Origin: Piscicola geometra | Taxonomy: Eukaryota > Annelida > Clitellata > Hirudinida > Piscicolidae | Reading direction: 5' to 3' | DNA: 64,000 nt | Assembly: GCA_943735955.1 (NCBI GenBank) | Contig: OX030959.1 | Span: 4,916,241 to 4,980,240 of the forward strand | In this document: piece after piece, positions 25,448-35,900 of the stretch | How the letters are laid out: every line of letters starts with the position of its first letter | Numbering within the stretch: the stretch's first letter is position 1 | Made by a program: the position numbers and the translations under genes | The notes under the pieces: model-generated | Database searches by the model: none | The model's input: the letters and a program-made list of their open reading frames with translations, nothing else | What the model was told of the DNA's origin: nothing

Positions 25448-26560
25448 ATGAGTAATAACAAAAATATTATCACAGGGCAAGGTGAGCTTACAATTAATAC
25501 TTTCATTAATCTATAAAAAAATGAAGAAAATAGTAAAAATTTCAAATTTAATATTAATTTATTCAAATAGTCTCAAAAAACGTTAACTTTCAACTTTAAA
25601 AAGACTGGTTTTATCAAATGCCGAAGTCTGCAGAGTCAAGAGAGCCTGTAGGTTATCCTCCGATCTCTCAGATTCCAGGCCTCAGTCACAGTGGCTCCCA
25701 GGCGCCTGAAGAGACCAGGGGCACCCATGGATGGATTAGAGAGACTGATAGTGCCTATGTCAGACTGGCCAAGCAGGGAGGCAGACCGGATCTTCTTAAT
25801 ATGATGCCTAGGTTTTTAATGTTTTCAAATATGATTTGTTAAAATCAATTTTTATAAACTTTTGGAAATACAATTTTAAATCGGTGGTGGTTTCACTAAA
25901 CATACTTTCATGAACTTTCACGCTTGAAACATTCGAAACATAGATGAGTATGTTATAAGTTATTGTTTTTATATATACATTTAAAAAACGTTTTTAAATT
26001 CTTTGCAACAATTATTTTCAGACAAGCGCAAGGTCAACCCGCACATACCTTCAGACCCAATCACCAGAGGTGTGACTGGTACTACCACAACGTCAGCAAC
26101 ACTCCACAAAACGTTGCTGCCAACAACAACTCTTTTGATGCCCGTGAAAATCAAAACTCAGATCAATCACAGTACGTACATTTATTATTCTAAATGGCGT
26201 AATAAGAATAATAAGAAGAATTTAACATTTATTGATATTTGATGCCTTTGAGTGTGTAAATTATTTTTTACTTGTTCAGCTTATAGAACTAATTGAAACG
26301 TTTGTAAAGATTAAAAAAATATTTATCGTGTCTAAAACGATCAATTACTAAAGAATGTTTGGTTTGATCACTTTTTTCCCAAGAATAATAATCAAATGAA
26401 CTTTCCCGTTGACAGACCTCAATCTGGACCTCTTCTAAATGGTAGGAAGATTCAAGTCTTTTCTCTATACTACCTTTTATTTATCATCGATCTTTAAAAA
26501 AAATCATTTTCACAACATTTGGTTATAGGTGACCAGCCCTGTGGTGCAAGTGGGAATTGA
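25448..26560 (+). CDS. C7orf57: C7orf57-like protein
   Basis: Exons 25448-25481, 25604-25811, 26022-26171, 26416-26441 and 26529-26560 give 149 residues; all junctions are in phase. The core in exon 2 (DWFYQMPKS, PPISQIPGLSHSG, then ETDSAYVRLAKQGGRPDLL) closely matches my memory of human C7orf57 (CDWYYHVP, PPASQIPGL, ETDSEYVKLAKQGGRPDLL), and a later CDWYYHN matches its PDWY. The family has no assigned biochemical role that I know. The human protein is roughly twice as long, so this one is either truncated or its 3' end is mis-modelled. An alternative path (exon 3 extended to 26174, different acceptor at 26537) ends VQVGIDNRIEKN. The exon 2 donor (GTTTTT) is weak. Confidence 0.75.
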
Positions 26561-27245
26561 CAACCGCATTGAAAAGAATTAATCTCAGATTTGAATATTT
26601 TTGATAATGACATTTTTTAGTACATTTTCACAATTTTCTGCCATGACAGTGTGTGTTTTTAGACGTTGAAATATTTTGTAGATGCTTCAGACACACTTTA
26701 TAAATACCCTTGTTGGAGGTGAATAAAAAATGTAAACTTTTTCTTAGGGTAGAAAGTGAATTGGTCGTTTAAACTGTTAAATTACAACATTAGGATTTAT
26801 CTCAATAAATCATTTACAGTTTTGTGATTTTTTTTATTCAATTGTAAAAAGCTTGTACTAGGAAAGACTACCCACACACCTTAATACCGTACTAATATTA
26901 AGTAAATATAAAAAATTGAACCCTTAATCATTGTAGGGATTCTGAACGCCCTTGTGTGTTTTTCTGCTTGGATGGGTGAGTGTGAGGGTCGATATGTGAA
27001 TACTGATCAAGGCATCAATAATTCAAGATTTGTTTCCACGCAACCTCTCTGTTATATGCAGAATTTCTGAGACAGATCTATGTACTTGCGTTCTAAACTA
27101 TATTTCTTCTGTGTATAAAACTTTGACAATCGATTAAAATTTTTTTAAAAAACAGTAAAGTATTCCAACTTACTTGTACCCTTAACAGCAGTTCTTAGTT
27201 ACATTTACAATCCTTATGGTTTATAATTCGAAAAAAATGCGCATT

Positions 27246-28178
27246 ATGGTGCTGTCGAAGATTCTTTTTTTCCATTTCTGCCTAAAAATCGGTAATTAAA
27301 TTACAGTAAACTTTAAGGAAATTATTTATTAAAACTTTTTTGAAAGTTTATAAATTAATTTTCCCAAAATTTGGAACTTGAATGATTTTTAAAAATTAAC
27401 TGTTTGATCAAACTAGCGAGAGTAGAACTTAGAACAACAGTAGAGCCCACTTCACACCCAACCATCTTCAATGAATCAAGCACGGAAAAACCCGAGAATA
27501 AACCGGAAAATAACGACCCTCCCATGCAGAAGACCACCAGATCTGTTCGTCGAATTATAATAACTTTAACTAAGCTTTTTTTTCATTTAAAGTTTTTTAT
27601 ATCAAACAAGCTAAAAACTTTTCAACTTTATCGAAATTATTTAGCTAGCTCAGCATTTTCTTTCCCCCAAAGCCAGTGGCAGCCTCAAAAACGGAAATAG
27701 GAGTGGGCTTGGCGATGGGTTTTGGCTTCACTTTTGGCCTCATAATCGTGACGATAATCGTCTGGAAGACTTGCTGTGGTCTCATGTCTGCCAGGTTAGA
27801 GACCTCTTTGTAGACTAATACGCGGAATAACTTCTCTTGAATTTGCGGAAAGAGCGCTAGAGAAATTGATTTGATTGATTGAATGATTCTATATCTTGAA
27901 ATATATTAAAAGTTAACATTAGACTTCAGACAGAAACTATAACAAACCTTAACCTAATATCATAAAAGTGTGGTGTGTTGGTGTTTTCGAAAGATTAGAT
28001 GCAAAAATAATCGTTTAAATTTTACATTTTGAAAAGACTTATTAATTAAAAAAATATGTTTAAAAAATATTAATTCTCCAGAAAGAGTGATGGTTCTCAC
28101 AACAGAGTGGTTCCAATAGACGACAGCACCACAAAACAAAAAACAAAGCCAGATGACTTATCTTCTTTTGAAACATGA
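27246..28178 (+). CDS. unrecognised 130-residue single-pass membrane protein
   Basis: Four exons: 27246-27291, 27417-27544, 27673-27794, 28082-28178; 393 nt, all junctions in phase. I do not recognise a family. Exon 1 (MVLSKILFFHFCLKI) looks like a signal peptide. Exon 2 is a short, Thr/Pro/Glu/Asn-rich ectodomain with one N-glycosylation sequon (NES). Exon 3 encodes a Gly-rich transmembrane segment (VGLAMGFGFTFGLIIVTIIV) followed by WKTCCGLMSAR; the paired cysteines at the cytoplasmic face are candidates for palmitoylation. Exon 4 is a hydrophilic tail ending SSFET. The shape suggests a type I surface protein with a minimal ectodomain. The first exon is the least certain, resting on phase agreement and hydrophobicity. 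Confidence 0.6.
27831..27888 (+). mobile_element. SINE tail, family A (ATTG-tailed)
   Basis: CTTGAATTTGCGGAAAGAGC, GCTAGAGAAATTGA and a GATTGATTGA tail. It aligns with 49671-49730 at about 85 percent over roughly 45 bp. It lies in an intron of the membrane-protein gene. Confidence 0.6.
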
Positions 28179-29291
28179 TTTCATTCTTTTTCCCATTTTA
28201 TCTTTGCGTAAAACGCATTTTTAGATTTTTAGAACTGAAATTGATAACTTCATTGATTGAAAAACATTTTTGACAGCATAAATTTTGAAACATTTGTAGA
28301 AGATATTTATTGATATTTATTAATTTTTTATGCCAATCTCAAATATATGAAAAACAGTTAGTTTATTTCAAGCAGTCACGAAAAATTTCTAAAACTATTA
28401 GTTGATTTGTACGAAAAAAAATAAAACTGAAACACATTTGATAAATTGATTAAGAAAGTATGACACAAAAAGGTTTTATGAAAGACGAATTAAAAATATT
28501 GTATGAAAGACGACTTAAAAATACTTAAACTCAATATTTGCTCAAGATTAATAATAGGCGGAAGTATGGATTTAGAAGTGATGACGACTCCAATCAGTTG
28601 TGGAAGGTCTTTCTGTGTTGTTTTCTTTTGTTGTGTTCTTGCCTTTAGAAATAATATCTTTGTATGTTTGGGTGTGTAAAGTTGAGTCTCTATGAGTGCT
28701 TTTAGGTTAACAATTCTTTTTCAAATCAGAGAATTTTTGAAAATTTTGCAAAATCTTCATCTTTTTTTCGATTCAAAGACACACTTTTGAATTTCAAGCT
28801 CTCAATTAAGAGTTAAAAAAGGCTTGGCCACACACAAAATTATAAGGCATCCATCAAAATATAAAGTGTTTTAAAAGTCATTGTTAATAAAGTCTTCAAA
28901 TAAACCGGTGTTGAAAAACATATTTGAAAAAACTTCTTATATTATTAAATTGTCATGATGATTATGGCGATAAGGAGGGTAATTTGTTCATTAACACAAT
29001 TGGCCTTAAAAACTTTATTTTCCTGATTTAATGTTTCAACATAAAAGAGTGCACATATTGATGCTAAACTACTGATATGATGTTCTCAGCACAGATGAAA
29101 TGGGTTTTTCCATTTTAAAAAAGCATTCAAAAGAGAAAATATATAACCACGCCAACGAATACAGGGGATTTCATTCAAGTTGATCAAGAAGGTGGATAGA
29201 TCTTTTCCATGTACATCAAAATGGAATGCATTAAAAATAAAAATAAATATAAATAAATGAATAAATTAATTAATTGATGAGAAGCTCAGAT
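28179..29291. other. no gene seen
   Basis: AT-rich sequence between the 3' ends of the convergent membrane-protein gene and SERINC. It must hold both 3' UTRs. Confidence 0.5.
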
Positions 29292-32200
29292 CTAGTTGAA
29301 GACTCGGTCCTTGAGGAGGACGGGGGCGATCAGGATCCACAGGTAGAGGAGCAGACTCAGCCACGAACTCGAAATCTTCACCCACATGGCGGCGTCGATG
29401 CTCCCGAAGCCGTTCGGTCTGTTCCAGGGAGCATGGAAATGTATCGATAAGTAAGCCTTTAAAATATAAATTTAAAAAATATGTGTTAACAGAGCCACAC
29501 ACATTTACAATGTATTTTATAAATGTAATAAAATTATGTTCACAAACACACAAACATACGCTATCCATTGCGTGAGTGTCATCATGAGGTAGAGGGTGGC
29601 TGTGACGTAGACCAGGTGGAAGTAGGAGTAGCAGTAGGCGACCTTTTCCTCCTCGTCATCCACCACCTCCTGCATGCCTTCCAGCTTGTCAGGCGTGCCT
29701 GTGGGTGGAGGCATGGAAGAGTGCTTAGTGGAGAGGAGTTGACGAACAGATGGATTTACAAGTAAGGTAAGCTGAGTCATCAATTGAATGTGTTTATATC
29801 AGAATAGTTAAGAAGTTTTCAAATCATGTTTAATTTAAATCATACAAAAGAATATATTCTTCTTATAATGATATAATATAAAAAAAAGCACTGCTCACCC
29901 GCTTCCACCTCATCCTTTGTTTGGTCTCCTTTCACGGTGTCCAGCGTGTCTTTGCTCACATTTGAAATACTGCAGTAAACGAGACACACATGTTTCCATT
30001 ACCTAATACTATTTTGTTTTATTAATTAAAATCAAGCGCCAGAAAATTGAAATAGAATATTTAACAAACAGAGTGAACGGGTAGCCGAGTCGGTAAAGAC
30101 TCATGGCTTGACCAATAATGAAAGGTGCCAAGTTTGAGTGTAACCGATAACGCCTTAGTGAACCATAGGCGCAAATGAATATTTGCAGCTTAAGTGGCCT
30201 GGAAGCTCGTTTGGGTTCTACGCCACTGTAATAATGCTCGTCATTATTATTATTATTTCTAATATTAAACCCGGTGTAGATGCTGATGATGATGACGAGA
30301 ACGAGAGGAATGATGACGTCATAGCTGAAGGTGTTGCTCAAGCAGTCTGCCGCGCTTTCTGTCGTCAGGGAGACGTTTCTGCTGCAGGCGCTCAATGGGT
30401 TGCACCTCCAAGCTGTCGCCAGGAAGATCGCAAAGAGATGGAGATGAATGTAATGGGTTTAATATGGATGATACAACTTATAGCATATAAGAAATTGCAA
30501 ATCATTTCTAGAGAAATTTGATTAATTTTTTCAAATAATCTAATTAAATAAATGTTTACTCATGAAATGTAAATGGAGTAGTTATCAATGAAATAGTCGA
30601 AGAAAGAGCAATCACAGCTGGTCATGGCGCTCCACGTGATGAACATGATGTAGAGGCACACAATGGAAGACTGCAGCAGGCCCGAACGTGGGTTGTCTGA
30701 GGTGTGGTTGGATGGATGGAGTAGGTGTGGTTGGATGGAGTAAGTGTGATTGGATGGATGGAGTAGGTGTGGTTGGATGGATGGAGTAGGTGTGGTTGGA
30801 TGGAGTAAGTGTGATTGGATGGATGGAGTAGGTGTGGTTGGATGGATGGAGTAGGTGTGGTTGGATGGATGGAGTAGGCGTGGTTGGATGGATGGAGTAG
30901 GTGTGGATGGATGGAGTAGGCGTGGTTGGATGGAGTAGGTGTGGTTGGATGGAGTAGGTGTGGTTGGATGGAGTAGGTGTGGTTGGATGGAGTAGGTGTG
31001 GTTGGATGGAGTAGGTGTGGTTGGATGGATGGAGTAGGTGTGGGATGGAATTGATCATGTTTGCTTGGATGAGGTAGGTGTGGTGGGAGGACCAAGTGTG
31101 GTGGAGTCTCCAAAGTCGTGGATTTTTATGAGCTTCGATACAAGTCAACATTGTTCAGTTTAGTGTCTGAAAAGAATGAATAAAAAGTGGAAAAGTCTTA
31201 CACTCTTTGACGCGAGGCAAGATGGAGACAATGCTGACGACAATGCAGAGGATGAAGTTGAAGGAGATGAAAAACTGGTTCAGATGGCAGTTGTCGAAGC
31301 CGTAAAAGATGTACAAAATCACCGTAAGTGCTATGAAGCAAGCGTAGAAGAAGAACGAAAAAAGGATCACGCCAGCAAACCAACAGCTCTGGCCGGTGTT
31401 CTCGTGCTTCTCATTCCAAGCATCCGTCCACTTGTAAGAGAAGTCCACAAGGCTGACCATCATGATGACGAAGAAGATGAAGCTACCGATGCCTCCGATG
31501 ATCATCATCGCCACTTCGAATGTCGAGTCTCGGATGAAGAAGGCTCCCACTATGATTCCTATGAGCAGGAGCACTTTGAAAAACCAAAACCTGTATTCGG
31601 AAAAGTTTCAGAATAAAAATAATTACTCTAGTCCACTCTAGATTTAGTTTACGGAAAAAAGACGCACTGATCACATACCCGTTTTGGACGGCGGATCTCG
31701 GATCACGCGATGATCTGACTAATACCATGATGAGCATGAAGAAGAAGAAGAATAATGCCATGCCGAAACACACCCTGTACACAGCCGCAAAGCCCACGAG
31801 TCTCGACAATTCGTAGTTCATGTTGCTGCATTCAGTGTTGCCTTTGAAAGGTATGTACGCAAAGACCGATTTGCAGAAATCATTAGTCTGTAGTGCATGG
31901 AGAAAAATTAATCACTGATATTCTGATTTGGAAAGTACTTATTAAAAATGAATAGTTAACCATACAATTAAACACTCGTGAAACCTTCTTTTAATTTAAA
32001 AACCAATTATGATTATACAAACACAACCCTCAAAAGCGTCCACAAATGGCAAACCTTGCCGAGGGATGTTCTGATGGCGGGCGTCATGAGTATGGAGGCG
32101 GTGACGACGCCAGAGATGAAGATGCCCATGTAGGCGAGTCTGGTCGAGAGGGAGGACTTGATTGAAGGCAGGCAAGAACACAAACACCTGCAAGCACTCC

Positions 32201-32335
32201 CAGCACAACACACCAAAACCTGATTGTGTGAATGAAATTAGCCTCCAACATCAGAATTCTTCTTAATCACTAAATTATGATCAAATTTAAATTCAAATTT
32301 TAAAACTCACTCACTGGTATAATACAGCAACTCAT
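29292..32335 (-). CDS. SERINC: serine incorporator (SERINC)
   Basis: Nine exons: 32315-32335, 32055-32219, 31679-31887, 31202-31590, 30616-30696, 30271-30412, 29899-29969, 29560-29698, 29292-29418; 1344 nt, 447 residues, every junction in phase. SERINC/TMS1 proteins are multi-pass membrane proteins linked to phospholipid scrambling and serine lipid synthesis. Landmarks in order: Cys-rich N-terminus (CCAGSACRCLCSCLPS), STRLAYMGIFISG, VGFAAVYRVCFGMALFFF, RDPRSAVQNGFWFFK, SLVDFSYKWTDAWNEK, CWFAGVILFS, ISFNFILC and SILPRVKEYNPRSGLLQSSI, then YIMFITWSAM, acidic DDEEEKVAYCYSYFHLVY, LYLMMTLTQW, and the C-terminal MWVKISSSWLSLLLYLWILI. The 7-codon first exon is supported by phase and its Cys pair, but is the weakest part. 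It shares an intergenic region with divergent GCAT. Confidence 0.94.
30078..30260 (+). mobile_element. SINE-like element, family B
   Basis: In SERINC intron 6. It starts with a tRNA-like A box (GTAGCCGAGTCGGTAAAG), has a decayed B box about 50 nt on (CCAAGTTTGAGTG), a unique body, then TTCTACGCCACTGTAATAAT and a TTATTATTATT tail. The 3' part recurs at 19535-19600. Confidence 0.5.
30705..31052. repeat. 19/23-bp minisatellite in SERINC intron 4
   Basis: Units of TGGTTGGATGGAGTAGGTG with or without an extra GGAT. On the SERINC sense strand it is C/A/T only with no AG and runs directly into the exon 30616-30696 acceptor. Confidence 0.97.
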
Positions 32336-32937
32336 TGCTCCAAACTTTTAAAAACAAACTTGGAAAGAAACACAAAACCCTTTCAAAAGATGCTATAATG
32401 TGAAGCTCTGGAATTTGCCGAATATCTTTTTCCTCTTCTAAGTTAAACTTAATATCTCATGAGATGGGGATGATCTTCAAGTTTTGTTTGTTTTACTTCC
32501 TGAGTCATCATACACATATAGATATTACTTATTGCATCGTTGTGTGAAGGTATAAAAATAACTATTTATAGCAATTGAATGCAAACCCTTTCAGACTAAT
32601 ATACACTTAAATATCAAATAAATTATGTATTTGATATGTGTCAACCTATCAAGAAATTCTAGTTAGTTCCTTTATCATTTAGTTTATCATACTAATATAA
32701 AAATAAATGTGAAATAAAAATATAAAGTTTAGTAAAAACAAATTCAAATAAGTTTTTACCTGAAAAATAATTAAAAGCAAAGTTACTTTTTAGCTATTTT
32801 ACCTGCTTCTTGTGACGTTAAACTTCGTTACCCACACGATTTATATTCGGACATTTAAATAAGAACTACCAGAGATAAAAAATATTGAAAATTCAATCCT
32901 TTACAAAAAAATATTTTATATACAAGATTTTTATAAA
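32336..32937. promoter_or_regulatory. bidirectional intergenic region, SERINC / GCAT
   Basis: About 600 bp of AT-rich DNA between divergent start codons. No coding sequence seen; both promoters are expected here. Confidence 0.5.
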
Positions 32938-35900
32938 ATGCATCGGGCTACAAGTAAAAAGTTGTTTCTTTAAACTTTAATTAAGCACATAACACCAATA
33001 TGCAAATTATCAAACACAATCTTCAAACGCCACAGAATTGTTCAAAGAGTTGTGCAAGTGCGAGAGAGGAAGAAGTGTGAGCACAGCACGAAAGGCGCTT
33101 GAGAAGATCATCGACAAGGAGTTGCAAGGCATACGTGAAGCCGGCACATGGAAGAACGAGCGAGTCATCACATCGCAGCAACAAGCCCTCATCGGCATCA
33201 ACAGCAGTGAGAACAGGGTCCTGAACTTCTGCGCCAACAACTACTTGGGACTGTCGGTGAGTGTGCGGATAACATGAAAACTTTATACGCAACTTGAATT
33301 TACACGCATGCACTAACGCTGTCGTGTGCATATATATTTTTTAAATTTTGAATTAATCAAGTTCTGACTAGAATAACGCAAAATGTATCATTACTAATGT
33401 TTTTGCCTCATCATCATCCATCTAATTTTTTTTATTTCAATTAGAATCATCCAGAGATTGTTCAAGCGGCGAAAAATTGCCTTGACTCCAGGGGCAGTGG
33501 ACTCAGTTCCGTCAGGTTCATTTGTGGTACTCAGGTGTGTTGTTGTTGCTGCTAAAAATCTTTAAAAAATCATTATCACCCCAAAGTTTCCACACCCTTC
33601 TCCAAAACCGCCAAACAATCATACCAGGACATCCACAAGGAGTTGGAGAAGAAAATATCTCTCTTCCACGGCAGACAAGACGCCATTCTTTTCAGCAGCT
33701 GTTTCGATGCCAACGCTGCCATCTTCGAGACCACCCTCACCGACCAAGACGCCATCATCTCCGATGAACTCAACCACGCCTCCATCATCGACGGCATCAG
33801 GCTGTGCAAGGTAAGTGTGCTCATTGAAAACTTCTTGTTAAAATGCTGGGGCTCCATAAGCTTTAAAACCATATAAGCTAAAGCCTATAGTTTTAAGTTT
33901 AAAGGCTATATAAGTTAAAGGTTCATAATCATTGAAGGCACAAAGGCACAGATACCAGCATCGAAATATGATTGGTATGTTCTAACTTGATTCACTAAAA
34001 TTTCAAACGTCATTAACAAATTTGGAAACTATTAACGAACGCTTTTTTAATCAACACACTTATAATTTTTCAAACCACATTCATTCTTGCTTAACCAGCT
34101 ACTGTACGCCTCAACCATCCCTCCTCCACTACTCAACCACGCCTCAACTATCCCTCCTCCACTACTCAACCACGTCTCAACCATCCCCCATTCACTACTC
34201 AACCACGCCTCAACCATCCCTCCTCCACTACTCAACCACGCCTCAACCATCCCTCCTCCACTACTCAACCACGTCTCAACCATCCCCCATTCACTACTCA
34301 ACCACGCCTCAACCATCCCCCATCCACTACTCAACCACGCCTCAACCATCCCTCATCCACTACTCAACCACGTCTCAACCATCCCCCATCCACTACTCAA
34401 CCACGCCTCAACCATCCCCCATCCACTACTCAACCACGTCTCAACCATCCCTCATGCAACACCACCTGACAGACCTGGAAGCAAAGCTGCAAGCAACGCA
34501 GACATGTCGACAGCGCATGATTGCCACTGACGGAGTCTTCAGCATGGACGGGAACATCGCTCCACTGCCGTATGCTCACGTGCATTCCTAATTCACACAT
34601 GCCTTACTAATTCACATGTGAAGGTGGTTCAAACATGAATTGCACTTGCAGAGAAGTTTACTCGAATTCCATAGTAATTGTTTTTTTATAATAGGATCGA
34701 ACAACGGTAAGAATATATAAGATAAGATGAATGTGTCATTGATTGCAGGGAAATAGTGGAGTTGGCAGAGCGCTACAATGCACTGCTCTTCATCGATGAG
34801 AGTCATGCAACGGGATTCTTCGGGAAGACTGGCAGGTGAAAGTGATGACTGCACAGAAGGAAAGATGATGATGGTGGTGGTGATGATGATGATGGTGGTG
34901 GAGATGATGATTGCGCAAAAGAAAGGGTGGTGGTGATGATGATGATGATGGTGGCGGTGAGGGTTGTAGAAGTGAAAAAGATTTAAAGTGAAGTTGTCTT
35001 GGAGTTCAGGGATAAGAACGCTAATTTAGTTTAGGAATTTAGCACACCGCAGTAGTTTTGATCTCTATAATATTGGGGAAAAAATATACGATAATTAACA
35101 TCATTTAAAACATAATAAATTACGTATGCATTTATTCACAAGCCACAATGGCGTCCACTCGACAGAGGCACCGAGGAGTACTACGGACTCGAAGGCAGGT
35201 CTGACGTCATCAACTCCACTCTCGGAAAGGCTCTCGGAGGAGCTGCAGGTGGCATGCATCCCTAATGCGAATAATAATAATAATAATGATAAATATAAAA
35301 AAAATAATAATAATAATAATTATTATTATAAAAATAATAATAATAACAATGACAATAATAATATTTTTAGTTTTTATATAGCACTTGGGCACGCAACTGA
35401 GGGAAGAATTACTAGACATGGAACAGTGTTGTTTTGCTGATTTATTATCATTATTATTAAGTCGTATAAATATTAACATCAACCCAAGCACCACAAGCAC
35501 CACAGGCGGCTACACGACGGCTTCACAATCACTGGTCGACCTGATGCGCAACAGAGCACGACCTTACCTCTTCTCCAACTCCATCCCGCCTGCTGTGGTT
35601 GCTGCGGCCAGCAAGGTGCCTGGTAGTAATGATAGGGATAAGGATAATAGGAATGATAATGATGATTATCGCAATAAGTTGTCAAAATTTAACTTAACCG
35701 AATCAGAAATTATTTAGTTAGAATTATTTTTAGTTTATAATTAAAATGATTTGAGAGACTAATTATATTATTGACAACACTGAAAAATCCCACAAACAAC
35801 ACCCCCCACAAACAACACCCCCACAAACAACACCCCCACAAACAACACCACCACAAACAACACCCCCACAAACAACACCACCACAAACAACACCACCACA

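Noticed and set aside
30612..31151. His/Pro/Tyr-repeat minus ORFs
   Set aside because: SERINC intron 4 minisatellite.
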